Source: Tetrapyrgos nigripes
Lineage: Eukaryota; Basidiomycota; Agaricomycetes; Agaricales; Campanellaceae
Assembly (NCBI GenBank): GCA_013368315.1
Contig: JAACJM010000022.1
Span: 1-64,000 of the forward strand
Length of the DNA: 64,000 nucleotides
Direction of reading: 5' to 3'
Shown: piece after piece, positions 9,731 to 21,900 of the stretch
Layout of the letters: every line of letters begins with the position of its first letter
How positions within the stretch are numbered: position 1 is the stretch's first letter
The notes under the pieces: generated by a model
Told to the model about the DNA's origin: nothing
Seen by the model: only the letters and a program-made list of their open reading frames with translations
Databases searched by the model: none
Position numbers and translations under genes: made by a program

Positions 9731-11847
9731 CCAGTTACGGATACAGATACACTGAGGAACCATGTCTGACTTTATGCATTAATATATTCATTTTTATGCG
9801 CAGTCACGTCTGTTTCGGGCAAGTTTCAGGTATACTCACTCCGATATTCACTCTTATGGCCCAAATCAGTTGTTGATCTTCTCTGATCCTTCTAATTTCA
9901 CCAGTTTGGATTTTGATGGCGGAAGAACACTCAGTTGACTGCTTGAAAGAAATGGTGAGAATTCAGAGGTACATACCACAAGGTGACTGTAACTTTTGCT
10001 TGAAAAGAATCAGAGCTTAATGAACCAATTCTAGTGAAAGCTGAAGACCATCCCTTGGCCAGGAAATGATGCATTTTTCAGAGAAATACACAGTGTGTTT
10101 AGGATGTACCTTTTTGTGATGAGGTAGGGAAGAGCCGAGTCTTGCTTAATGATGTAATCAACATACCAAATTGGGCAAACATGCTTCTCATGCTCAAATC
10201 TCAGTTCACATATGAACCAAGTTAGGCTTGCTGTGGCATAGCATAAAAGGAGTAAATTATTGAGGAAGGTTCACATCAGTAGTTTAGATGAATAAAAGTT
10301 TTGAAACAGCATTATTTACTCTCCTTACTCTACCCTTCCCCATCCTTTGAGCAGCCCTCTGCAATCTCCTCATCCATTGTCCTTGACAATGAAAAGCTGG
10401 GACACTGGCAGTTCGTAATCCAAGACAACCTCGCAGGATCACTGGTGCAGTGCAGTGAGTCCTACATCACCTTATTCTTTTGGAGCTGAGTTTTGCAGAC
10501 ACACCATATCAAAACCCTGTTTTGTCTGTAAAACAGAGTAACAAAAGGTCATCAGAAAGAATAGTATGGAAAAGTTGTCAGAGATATGCGAGGTATTAGA
10601 TAAATGGAATTTTACTACTGACCATTTCTTCCCAGCTCCATGTGCCACATCTAGAATCTCCTAACACCTCATCCTGAGAAGGGTCAGTTGGTGGGTATCC
10701 TAATGCAATAGATACAATCTGAGGATACAACAAAGAGACCATCTGGAAGCAACAGTAGGAGCATATGCGAATATACCCCTGGTCACAGGTAAAGGGTCGC
10801 TCGCCAGTATGTTTCCTATGTTGAACAACACTGAAAGGTCTTGCAAAGGGCAGGTCTGCACCATTTACCGAGCTGACTGGAAGTGGACAACACTGTTGAC
10901 AAAGGCACAGAAGGGAGACAGATGAGCAGCCATGGTCAACATTAGAGATGATGAGGAGAGGTGCGTGGATGTTGTCGAAGAGGGGTTAGCAGAGACACAA
11001 ATTTGGGAGTAGAGGAGAGAAAACTGAATGAAGGACACAGATATATGTATGGATTTCATATATCAGATTTTTCGATGGCCCGCTGACAGATTTAGGCACC
11101 AACTTTCTGAAATGAAGAAAGAGACTGATGATATTGCGCATTGCGTCTGCGTAGAATAGCCAAACAGTAGGTAACGGAATAATCTCAATGCAGAAGTTGT
11201 AGGGAAGACTGACAGCAAGGCCAGAAATGACGGGTGATGGGTTAGGAATGGGTAAAAACAAACATTAGTGCTTGTGATTAATGCAAAGGAAGACTAAAGC
11301 ACGCACCAACAGTTTCTAAGCTTGACCCACCCAGCAAAAACACGGATTCGCGAAAAGTGGTTTGCTATCTCCAAGACCAACGCAAAAATTTGCTTAAAGT
11401 GTCACCTATACTGGGAAATGATTCATGAATGACATTTGATTGCAAAACAAGGGGATAAAGGACCTACGCAAGACAAGACAGATGCTGTATAAAGAGCCAT
11501 CGGAACTGATGGTGAAAGCAAGGCAATGTCTACAATCGTTTATCCTAGCCAATGTATGAATACGCTCACATAGAGCAGACGGTTTGCCCATTTGACATGT
11601 ACACACCAAGCCTTGAAAATTTTTTCGACCCTATATGACTCTACAAAAATTTGGATCCCCCTTGGCGCGAGATGCCAAAGGAAGCGGAGGGGAGGATATC
11701 ATTTAAAAAAAGACAGGCCATAGGGTTGGGTCCAATGGCGATAATGTTGGGTCTGATGGAAAGTGGGAGGAAAACAGAAGAAAAACAACAACAAACACAT
11801 GGAAGATTACGCAGAATGAAACGGATGGGTAAAATAGGGAACACTTA
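9731..11847. other. Non-coding stretch between helicase fragment and repeat end
   Basis: Apart from the zinc-finger-like relic at 10640-10865, I see no supported gene. Composition is uniform and AT-rich, and open frames are short and without family resemblance. Confidence 0.5.
10640..10865 (-). pseudogene. Possible C2H2 zinc-finger fragment
   Basis: The minus strand encodes RPFSVVQHRKHTGERPFTC, which contains the HTGERPF linker typical of tandem C2H2 fingers. Only one linker and part of one finger are present and no start is visible. It is probably a gene relic carried in repeat DNA. The match is short, so confidence is low. Confidence 0.3.
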
Positions 11848-12011
11848 AACATAGCCACACGCGGAAAGAGAGTGTAAGGAACTCAGCCTCATTTCATTCA
11901 GCCTTGTAATAAGGTCTTGTCATCCTGACAAGACCTGATCACCTCAAAAAATCCTAACATGGTATGATGAAAGTGATGTGGGCCAATGCTACATGTGGCG
12001 AGTATGAGGCC
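11848..12011 (-). repeat. TTACGAGGCC repeat end plus opposite-end block
   Basis: 11848-11910 is the family terminus in inverse orientation (ACTCAGCCTCATTTCATTCA, then GCCTTGTAAT). It is followed by an 11-bp-stem palindrome (11912-11936) and then, at 11961-12011, the block GATGTGGGCCAATGCTACATG ending ATGAGGCCA. Two element ends thus lie almost back to back. Confidence 0.55.
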
Positions 12012-12956
12012 ACAGGCTCTGGTATGTAAATTATTCCTTCCTGTAGTAATAATCCCTCTTCTAACAATGGAATATCATACATGGTTCCTGTTTCCTTGAA
12101 GCTATGTATTCATCCTGAATATGCGAGTAACTCACTTTAGAAGTACACACCTCTTTGAGCACCTTTGCAATTTCTCCACTGCATTGGACTTGGGATTGCT
12201 GTTACTTCAGGTTGATGGTTGAAAACCACATTGTTATACTTTGCACATTTGCCAGATGTGAAGTAAATTGAGGAGCAGTTTAGGTTACAATCTTATGCCT
12301 CCACACATGTATATGTTCGTTTCTGGGGAATTGAAAGATGGGAGACTAAGTGAGTGATGTAACTCTTTTCAGAGAAGAAGCCTAGGTTGAGTTCGCAAAG
12401 GTTGGGGAGGAAAATAATTCATGAGATTCTGTTCTCATCCTGAGATGATGGTTATCTGATAAGTACAGGAATGACAAACAGTGGGTGGTCGAATTTATCA
12501 GGAAGAAGCAGGCTGGCACATAGAAGGGATAACCCTTCAAGTTTTTGGGCTCCCTCAAGAAAATCAAGGAAGGCTGGCATTGTAGGCAGAGTGTCATGAT
12601 CCTAGGTGAATAAAATCATTTAGTAGAGACAATGGCAAGAGAGAAGTTGTGAGCACAGGAGAGAAAATAGGAATGGGAGCAGGCACCAAATAAACCTGTC
12701 ACTGTAAAACGGGGAATGGCATCACCCAGATTTTTCAATACATGGTATGACTTCTGGTGGTTATGAGAGAACACTATGTGCCAAGTGTAAGGGTAGAAAA
12801 TAAACGCTGAGCCATTGATAGTCTGTCAAGTGGGCTGCATATTGGGCTTTGGCTTATAGTGTATAGCCTGGCTGGCAGTGGCTCATTGGGAGCAGGCATA
12901 GGTATGCTGGTTCCAGAAGAGAATCTGCCTAGAGATAGAGCCTTTAAAGCCAAAGT
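12012..12956. other. Non-coding flank of solo LTR
   Basis: No recognisable gene, RNA or repeat boundary apart from the 5-bp duplication AAAGT at its right end (12952-12956), which belongs to the LTR insertion. Confidence 0.45.
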
Positions 12957-13358
12957 TGTCAAGGTTGCTGATACACTTGATGGCAAACCAACCAAGTCAC
13001 ACACTAGGCTCTACACTGTGTAGTACTAGTACAGAGCAGAGACAAAATGAACGAACTAAAGGACTAGCTAGAATGTCTAGTGGTTTATATAGAAGAGTGA
13101 TGAATAGGTGATAGGAAAAAGATAGAAGAAATAGGAGAAACATAGGAGAAAGTGGAGAAATGTAGGGGAAAGATAGGATCAATAGGATAGAAGATTGATT
13201 GACAGTTATTATAGAGTTTGACAGGTTCTATAAGGTTCAAAGTCAATGATATAAAGTTTAAAAGGTTTATCTAGGAAATGCAATAGACAAATGATCAGAA
13301 AATGGGTTCAATAATGAAGTAGAAGGAGGAGGACAAAGAACTGTAGCAGTTTGTGACA
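12957..13358 (-). repeat. Solo LTR of the chromodomain gypsy family
   Basis: 402 bp beginning (minus strand) TGTCACAAACTGC and ending TTGACA, matching the LTRs at 22881-23327 and 40466-40927. It is flanked by a perfect 5-bp duplication, AAAGT (12952-12956 and 13359-13363), with no internal element sequence on either side. This is the product expected from recombination between the two LTRs of a full copy. A TATA-like TATATAAACC lies inside on the minus strand at about 13084-13093. Confidence 0.9.
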
Positions 13359-13363
13359 AAAGT

Positions 13364-14584
13364 TAGCTGATACAAGAGGTACTAGAATGAAGAAAGTATG
13401 TGGAGACCCATGCTGGCAGTGAACTGTGAGATCAGTGTTGCTGCAAAAGCCTAAATAGACGTTTGTTTGGCATCAGCCTGGAACATAATGTAAAGTTCAG
13501 ACCAGAGAGTTGAAGAATTTGAAAGACCAGAATATGAAGAGGAAAAAGTAATATATGTTTGAGCAAACTCAGTCAAAATCGAAGGGAAGAGAGAAATAAG
13601 GGAAGCAAGCCTTGTGAATGATTGATTTGAAGATTGAGACGAGAAATAAAACAAACAAGGCTGTAAGCATATACCTATGCTGTTCCAATTACATGTAAAT
13701 TCTCGAATTGAAAGTTAAAAGGTCGAAAAAAAGAGCAGAGAAGAGCAAGGCAAAGGAATCATGAGGAAAGGAGAGAAGACAAGAAAAGGAGCTAGCAGAG
13801 AAAACAAGACGTAGAAGAAGAAATTGTGAGGAGAACAGAAGAACAATGAAAAAAAAAGCAAGGGATGAAGAACAAGACGAGATATTGAGAGGGAGAAAGA
13901 TAACGAAAATGAAAGAGAGCAAAAGAGAAAGGAAAGCAATCAAAAAAGAACAAGACAAAGAGATCGACAGGAAAAAAGACAACGAAAATGAAAGATTAAG
14001 ATTGGAAACTTTTGTTACTGGTCGCAAAGATATTTGGACAATGATGTTGTTTGGTAGTATTTTAAAGCTACTTTATAAAGATCTAATCATTGCTGTAAGT
14101 ACCACCTTGGATTTCATCCATCCCCTATCATTTACTTCTTGTACAGGACCTCAGGGCTGTCCACAGTTATCTCGTATGCCTCCGTGGCCCGTACCTCTCG
14201 CGCAGGACCCCAGGACTGTCCATTGCACATTCCCCACACACATATCCTTTCTTTCTTTGTCTCAGTAATTTGTTTTGTCTCGAGTTCTCTTACACGTCTC
14301 CAATTTCCTTCCGCATGTTTTTAATTTATTTTCATACGCGTTTCTTTCTCCTGTTTCGAGTATTCCCATACTTATACCCCTGAGAGACTTGTCCTATTCA
14401 TTCTTCATCTTTTCACTCTTACTACTCACGAGTCTCTTGGGTACATATCATATATCACTTCATCTTTTCACTCTTACTTACAAGTCTAGCAGCACTAGCC
14501 ATTTCTCGAGCTACCCGCCCTCCTCTCCCATTTTCATTTTCTTGTCTTGTTTACATATACTACAATATTTACTTTATGTACAGC
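13364..14584. other. Purine-rich then pyrimidine-rich non-coding DNA
   Basis: 13720-14010 is strikingly purine-rich on the plus strand, which creates a long Lys/Glu/Arg frame that I regard as compositional. 14030-14590 is pyrimidine-rich. Part of this (TCTAATCATTGC and the CCTCCGTGGC stretch near 14180) resembles 17430-17540, so it probably belongs to the body of a dispersed repeat. Confidence 0.4.
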
Positions 14585-14831
14585 GCTGCTGAGCCTCACC
14601 TCATTTGTTTCATGCAAATTATACCCAGGGTGATTCTCCTATAATCCTTGTCTCAAAATCCCCTCAACGACACGCCACCAAGATAATTAGTCATGTTAAG
14701 AAATAGAAGTGCGGATATTGGCAAGGAGGAAACTGGAAACAACAGCACGGGAGGAGACGGGATGAATATGCACCACCACATGCAGAAAAGGAGTGTAAAG
14801 AACTCAGCCTCATTTCATTTGGCCTCGTAAT
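14585..14831 (-). repeat. Long inverted repeat, right copy (partner 3992-4237)
   Basis: Reverse complement of 3992-4237 over about 246 bp, ending with the family terminus ATTTGGCCTCGTAAT. Differences between the copies are mostly single bases. See the left copy for interpretation. Confidence 0.7.
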
Positions 14832-14935
14832 CACCTCCTGAATTCATGATAATGAATGATAATGGGTTGATATACCTGTAGAACTATTACAGGTAGGTAT
14901 AAGCATTGGTCAGGTGGAATATGGGTTGGGCACTT

Positions 14936-15112
14936 TTAGTGATGCTTGAGTACAGCCTTGGTCTTTGCGAGAACTTTGCCGGCAGTCTTGACAGCACTAT
15001 TGATGGCTTTTGTAACTGCCTCAGAAGCAGAAGAAAGAATCGACGAGTTGGAATGACTGGAGAAATTGTCAGAGAGAGAAGAGTGAGTACGCTTTTTTCG
15101 CTGAGAAGCCAT
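14936..15112 (-). CDS. Small lysine/serine-rich ORF, 58 residues
   Basis: Starts MASQRKKRTHSS and ends AKTKAVLKHH. It is basic and serine-rich, with an alanine/lysine helix-like second half. A TATA-like TATAAAGA lies about 30 bp upstream on the minus strand (about 15141-15148), an unusually good promoter position for a random frame. I do not recognise the family. Basic Ser/Lys N-termini like this are common on basidiomycete transposases, so it could be the remaining first exon of one, next to the repeat end at 14831. Confidence 0.35.
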   Translation of the reverse strand: MASQRKKRTHSSLSDNFSSHSNSSILSSASEAVTKAINSAVKTAGKVLAKTKAVLKHH

Positions 15113-15959
15113 TGAAGTGATGGTTCATGGAGTGCTCATCTTTATAGATCCTCTGTCGGCCGCCATTGTGAAAATTCTTTTGCTAAGAGAGTTGTTCGCC
15201 GTAGGTGTAGCCCTGAAAGTAAAGGAGAAACAGGTAAAACAGTCAGGCTAAACATTGCAGTGACGCAAACGGAGAGAATTTTGATTTTGCTCACCTCAAC
15301 CATGTGGAAACAGTGGCCTAGATTGCTTAAAAGTTGACATCTTTCCTGACAGTTCAGGTACCGACCGTACTAAAGTGGAACCATGGGGCTAAACCTTCAA
15401 GAGACCCAGTACTGCTAAGATTGTGCAGTGTAAAAATTGTGACAGCGAGCTTTCCTGAATACTAGGAATAGTTGTTAGTATTACAAGCTCACAACTGGCA
15501 ATAAATAGTGAGCAGGAAATCCTTATTGAACTCAAACAATACTAGGAAATGCAAGAAGAGATGTTGAGTCGTTGCAGTGGAGCTATAAGTGAGTCCGATC
15601 ACCATACTGTACAGCTGCGGTATTGGTAAGAAACTGCCGATATACCATCCCAAACGCTTGGAGTGATCATTCTCCTGCTGGCGACAAGTAGGCGTCATCA
15701 AAGCTATGGGATAGACAACTAGAGATACGGTGAAAGATGAAAAAATGGGTTGCGTTGAATCTCAAATACAATAGTTCAATCTGAGTTTCAATTACATCCG
15801 CGGTAACTGTGGGTCCGGTGTCGGTAATGGCCGGTACCAGATTCTGCCGAACCGCACCCAGCCCTTGAGTGCCACCGTACTCGTATACTGTGGTAATTAC
15901 CGCCACCTGCGAACATCCTTAAGACCACCTAGGACTTGCTCCGCACAGAAGAACACAAA

Positions 15960-17070
15960 ATTACCGAGCTGAGTTCTTTATACTGGGTTTCTGCGTGTGG
16001 CTATGTCTATTTGATACCCCGGTTATTTCCGTTCTTCCACCCGTTTATTTGTTTGTAATTTGTCTGTCTGCAGCTTCGTGGCTGTAGGCAACTGACTGCG
16101 TCTGTCTTCCTTTCTCCTTCCACCACCGCCCACACCATTTTTTGCGAGGAAACAACGGCCCCTTTCTGTGCTACCTCTCGGTACACACTGTGTGTCATCT
16201 CTTTTACTATCACTTCAGAACACAGGCACTTCGACGTTCTCTTGAGGATTGGAAAGGTATAATGAAAGGGATGTGGGCCAACACACGTGGCAGCTGCCTG
16301 TTGCGTTGGAACTAATATTTCTTTTCATCAGGTCGCATGGAAATGCACCAGGACAAAGCTAGAAACACAGCCCCACAGATAACTCCGGTCCAAACCTGTC
16401 TAATCGTCAACGTCTTCACTTATCTGGTGCAGAGTCAAATAAGAAATTTCTAGCCAAACGCGGCGACCCCAAAGTGGAGCCGCCCGAATAAGAGTGCGAA
16501 TTGGAACAATGAATGACGAAGGGCTTACAGAGATCCTGTAGATAAGTACTACAAAAGGGTCTGAGCAGGGATACATTAAAAACCTCAGGGCATCAAAAAC
16601 CACATGGGAAAAAATCAACCTCAGAGGAAAAGTTGCCACTGTTAGGAATAGAAAGAACACAGGGAAGGATGTGGGAGGGTCAGGAAAAACGAGTTCCAAG
16701 GAAGATGGAACAAGTAATGAACATAGAGAGAAATTGATACTATATATACATGCATAAAAAAGGAGAGAAAATGGAGAAAGGAGCAAAGAGGATAAACAGG
16801 AGGTAGAGTCAGGGTGGAGGGATCAAGATCCCACTGGGATCGCCAGGTCACTGAAACTTGATCAGGAGACCTGACCTCCTTGACTATGCCAGATCATTGG
16901 TGTACGGGTAGAGCAGGAAGGGCTTGAGGTTTAGTTCCAACAGACTATTAGACTTGTGTAAATTATTATCTAAACACATTTAACGGACAGATAGATGGGA
17001 CTGTTTAAACATAGCCACAAGGAGAAATCAAGTGTAATAAACTCAGCCTCATTTCATTCAGCCTCGTAAT
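15960..17070. repeat. TTACGAGGCC family element with both ends facing inward
   Basis: The left end (15960, ATTACCGAGCTGAGTTCTTTA, then GCGTGTGGCTATG) and right end (17070, inverted ATTACGAGGCTGAATGAAAT) are inverted versions of each other over roughly the first 50-60 bp, allowing for a gap at the left end. The interior has the blocks seen at 3263-3600 in inverse order, plus an extra ~570 bp (about 16406-16975). No transposase frame is visible, so it looks non-autonomous. Confidence 0.5.
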
Positions 17071-17337
17071 ACTGTTGGATATTACACTGGAGTAAGAGCG
17101 AGAGGTTGACCACGCAGATCTAAATACCATTGCCTATATTTAAATGCAGCACCAGCGCAAGTCAATATCAGAATCAGGATCTTGTCAGGGTATTGAAGCT
17201 CACCACAGCATATAAGCATACCAAAACCAAGGAAGTGTAATCAGCACAAGATCAATCGGAGCTCATATACAGGCCAGACGAAACCCATTTAATATGTCGG
17301 TGCGGACCACTGTATACAGCGGCAGGTACGAGTCCTC

Positions 17338-17405
17338 ATTACGAGGCCAAATTTCTTACACTCTTTCCGCGTGTGGCTATGATTAAGTGTTCCCTATTTT
17401 ACTCA
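17338..17405 (+). repeat. TTACGAGGCC repeat end
   Basis: Starts ATTACGAGGCCAAATTTCTT and has the TGTGGCTATG block, followed by AAGTGTTCCCTATTTTAC, which it shares with the inverted copy ending at 11910. After a gap of about 640 bp the shared sequence resumes near 18050 (CATCCGTTTCATTC), suggesting an insertion inside this copy. Confidence 0.55.
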
Positions 17406-18756
17406 TTTTTTAAAGACTAGACTTTACAATAGTCTAATCATCGCATACATGCCCTTCATAGTCCATGTCCTACCCCTTTTCACACTGCTCCGTGCAACCG
17501 GACCCTCTAGGCGTCCCTATGCATCCGTGGCTTGGTCTCCGTGACTCAGGTCTGATTTGTCGTGACCCTTTCTCCACCAAATTTCATATTTCTCTATTTT
17601 TCTGCTCTAGACCCTCTTTTGTCATTTCTGATCTTCTCGATCTTGTCATCATTGTTAAATTTTTTTTAGATAGCAGGGTTTACTTTCTTCCTTCATACAT
17701 ATTTGCTACCGTACTGAAAGACTCATCTTTACCCTTCTTTCCTTTGCCTCGATCTCTTTCCTTGAGTCTTTCAGTATGTATCTTACCTCTTATATCTTCT
17801 TTCCTTTTGTCTTAATCTTTTCTTGTGGCTATAGATAGATCCCTCCATATTTTTCGCGTAACCCACCCTCCTCATCCCTATTCTTTGTATCTTTCTTGTC
17901 GCAGTTACACACTTACACTGCATGTATGTGGGCACTACTTGTCTCCAAAAATTTGTTTTTCAGGGGTGTCACTGTTTCAGGGCACCCCGTGTTGGCCTAA
18001 TCATCATTTTCATTTCCATGACTACATCTCAGCGTGAAAAGCAAGATGATTAGCCATCCGTTTCATTCCACATAATCTTCCATGTGATTTTTGTTTTGTT
18101 TGTTGTTGCTTTTCTTTGCTCAGTCATCACCAGCGTGGTCCAACAAAACGCAATACACCCACCTGTTGACAGTGATGAAATGATGAGAAGAAACAGCAAT
18201 ATTGATGCAGTGCTTCGCTGGCATTGTTAGTGACAAAGTGCACAGGTAAACATAGGTAATTGCACAGTTATATTAGTTCATCAGTATTTTGACAAATATT
18301 TGGCGGACTGGTTCTGCTGGTTTGACTGGTACAGCCAAAAATGCCTGATTACATCTCAGCCCCCTCGTACCTTCACCAATATTCCTAGTAGGTAGATTAT
18401 CTTAAATAGAAATGAAGTTATTTTAACATAAAACAGAGGGACAGAAGCTAGCAGAGGTTGTGTGTTGCCATTTAGTATTTTTACTGGGATTTTGGACTTG
18501 GCTGGTCGCTTAAGCTCGCTTAATGAATGGTGACTGATGCAGGCACCAGTCAACCAGTTTTTGGTCAAAATGCTGAGGTTGGAGTCAATAGTATCTTGAT
18601 TTTTTTTACTATCTCTACTTAAACTATGTATTTATTTGTATATACAAAGTTTTGAGCCTTAGGGATAGACCATTCTGCTGTGAGAAAGGTCAGGAGACCA
18701 TGTGACACTGGACTTGGGCAGTTTTGTGTGCATGAACACCCATGTGATGGTCTGGA
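17406..18756. other. Non-coding DNA left of the first gypsy copy
   Basis: 17406-18045 is pyrimidine-rich filler of the repeat just described. 18110-18756 shows no gene, LTR or RNA. The gypsy copy to the right therefore starts abruptly, without a 5' LTR. Confidence 0.45.
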
Positions 18757-18989
18757 CCAGTAACAGTGGCTCAAATGTCGCTGTCTTCCTCTCGTAATGT
18801 AATCAAAGATATTTCAGATATGATGAACAAGGTCAAGAGTTTGGAAGGAGAGGAAAAGGAGCAAGCTAGTGTATATTTGAAGGATGTCATGGCAAAGATG
18901 ATGGATTTTTGAAATACTCCCCTGCTACATTGTCGGGAGGAGATGTACAATACACCGGACAATATAAGAGCAATCAATATCGTGTTTTA

Positions 18990-21900
18990 AACCCCTTTCA
19001 GAATTGAGAATGTCGGCAGTCACTCGTAACTGACAGGTACCTTCGATAACACTTAAAACTGAACCTATTGGCAAAATCACCAGTAGAAAAATCGATGCAG
19101 AAGCTCTAATAGACAGTGGTGCAGAAGGCATTATTATCAACAGCTGTTTTGCACAAGAAAATTGTTTAACCCTCCTTCCTATCAGAAACCCTTTTCCTGT
19201 ACACAATGTTGACAGTTCCGAAAACACCATGGGATGGGTACGCCATTATACTATTCAAAAACTATGTATCTACTCTCAGGACAAAAGATCATATCACGAA
19301 GAGATGGCCAAATTTTATGTTACGGACATCGGAGATCAGGATGTAATTCTTGGTACCGATTGGTTGGAAGAGCATAATCCAGAGGTGGATTGGTCATTTT
19401 CTAAGGTGGATATGGTTAGATGTCCCAAAACATGTATTCTGGAACAACCCCCTGTCCTTAACTTACGCACCAAACCCAAATTCCTCAAATCTACTATTAT
19501 CGATCTGTGAACCAATCACAAGGATTACCAAGTGAAATGGTCAGAACCAATTGGACAGTTTAAAGTGATTGCTCAGCCAAAAGTGGCAGGTCAACGCCAT
19601 TGAGTTCCAATTTGATCCTTTCACTGTTCCTCAGAATCTACAGCTATTTTTACTGAAGAAGACTTCGATCAGGAGGATGTTCCGAGACAGTGGGAACAAG
19701 AGGTGATAGAGAGCCTGTATGAAAAAGAAGAGGAGTACCCGATATCAGATACAGAAATACCTATTCATGCAGGATTTACAAAAGCTCAGGAACTGGCAGA
19801 ATCAGCCCAAAAGATGAAAGAGGACATACCACTCACAGATAAGATTCCACCCCAATATCATCAGTTTTTACTAGTTTTTGATAAACAAACTTCAGAATGA
19901 CTACCAAGACACAGAGAATGGGATCATGCCATCGACCTGAAACCAGATTTTGAACCTCACCCTTGCAAAACCTATCCCTTGTCTCCTAATAAACAAAAGG
20001 AACTTGACAACTTCATTGATGAGAACTTGGAGAAGGAATACATAAGACCATCAAAGTCTCCCATGGCAAGTCCCTTCTCCTTTGTTAAACAGAAAGATGG
20101 AAAACTATGCCCTGTACAGGACTATTGAGCATTAAATAAAGGAACTGTCAAGAATGAATACCCTTTACCACTCATATCAGAATTGGTTGACAAACTTAAA
20201 GGAGCATGAGTTTTCTCAAAAATCGACCTTCAATGGGGATATAACAATGTTTGAATAAAAGAAGGAGATGAGTGGAAAGCTGTGTTTAAGACAAATAGAG
20301 GACTTTTCGAACCAACAGTGATGTTCTTCAGTCTTATTCCACACAATGATGAACACTCTTTTTTAAGGATCTCATCAATTCCAGAAAGGTGGTCATCTAC
20401 ATGGACGACATCTTAATCTTCATGGAGACTTTAGAAGAACATCAACGAATAGTCAAACAAGTGCTCGCACGACTCCAAGAGAACGACCTTATGCCAAACC
20501 AGAAAAATGCACCTTCAAAGCCAGCTCAGTAGAGTTTCTAGGTCTTATCGTATCTCATAACACATTGGCAATGGATCCTGTCAAAGTCAAAGGCGTTACC
20601 GAATGGCCAACCCCATGAAAGGTCAAGGATGTTCAATCATTCCTAGGATTCGGAAACTTTTATTGTTGATTTATACACAATTTTTCTAAACTCGCTCAAC
20701 CACTTTTCGATCTTACGAAGAAGGACGAACTGTGGAAATGGTCTGTGGATGCAGAAAAATGTTTTCAGGCACTCAAAGATGTGTTTACTTCTTCACCAGT
20801 CCTTTTAATGCCTGATCATTCTAAACCATATCAAGTAGAAGTAGATGCTTCTGACTATGCTACCAGAGGTATCTTGTCACAGAAAGGGTCAGATGATAAG
20901 TGGCATCCAGTCACTTACCTATCGAAATCTTTGTCTGAGACTGAACGAAACTATGACATTCACAATAAAGAGTTGTTAGCAATCATACAGGCATTGGAGG
21001 CTTGGTGACACTATCTTGAAGGTGCACCACATACTATTGAAATCCTCACTGACCACAAAAATCTGGAATACTTCACTACCTCCCAGAAACTAAGCCGACA
21101 ACAAGCAAGAATGGCTCTATTTCTTACCAGATTTGACTTCATCCTTATCCATAAACCTGGAAGCCTTAATCGAAGTGATCCTCTCTCTCGAAGGCCAGAT
21201 TATAAAGAGGGGGTCGACAACGACAATAAGGATAGATTATTACTAGACTCCAAGTTCTTCAGAATTCAAGCTATGAGACTGGGGTCAGTGATTGCAATTG
21301 GAGATGCTGAACTGAGAAGACGAATTAAAGAGTGTCCAAAGGAAGACAAGGAAGTAGTGAGTGCTCTCGAAGTCATCTTAAACAATGGTCCATGCTCACT
21401 GGTCAAAAACCTACAGGAATGGAATTATGAAGATGGGATTATTTTGTTCTGAGGAAAAGTTTACGTCCCCTACAACCAACAGTTACAAAGAGACATAGTT
21501 AAGATGCATCATGATAGTCTCACCGCAGGACATCCAGGCTGATTCAAAACATATGAGCTGATCAGTAGGGAATTTTGGTGGCTGGGTATGTCAGTATTTG
21601 TTTGTGATTATGTTGAAGGATGTGCTACTTGTCAATTGACCAAGGCGCAAAATCATCTGTCACATGTACCACTAGTTCCAAATGAAACTCCAGAAAGACC
21701 TTTTGGTACGATTACCACTGATTTCATCACGGATCTTCCAGAATGTGATGGTTTCAACGCAATCCACATAACCATGGATCGATCAACCAAGACCGTGGTA
21801 ATTTCACCATGCCAAAAGGATATCGACAGTGATTGAACTATTGATGTACTATTCAACAACACATAGCGACAATATGGACTATGGGACAAAATGATTTCGG

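Noticed and set aside
13720..14270. 140-residue Lys/Glu/Arg-rich frame on the plus strand
   Set aside because: The stretch is purine-rich DNA that gives charged frames by composition; no domain, start context or intron structure supports a gene.
18975..19005. Copy 2 has about 20 bp (GTGAGCATACC...CAG) that copy 1 lacks; considered as an intron removed by retrotransposition
   Set aside because: It begins GT and ends AG but is far shorter than any usable fungal intron; a simple deletion is more likely.
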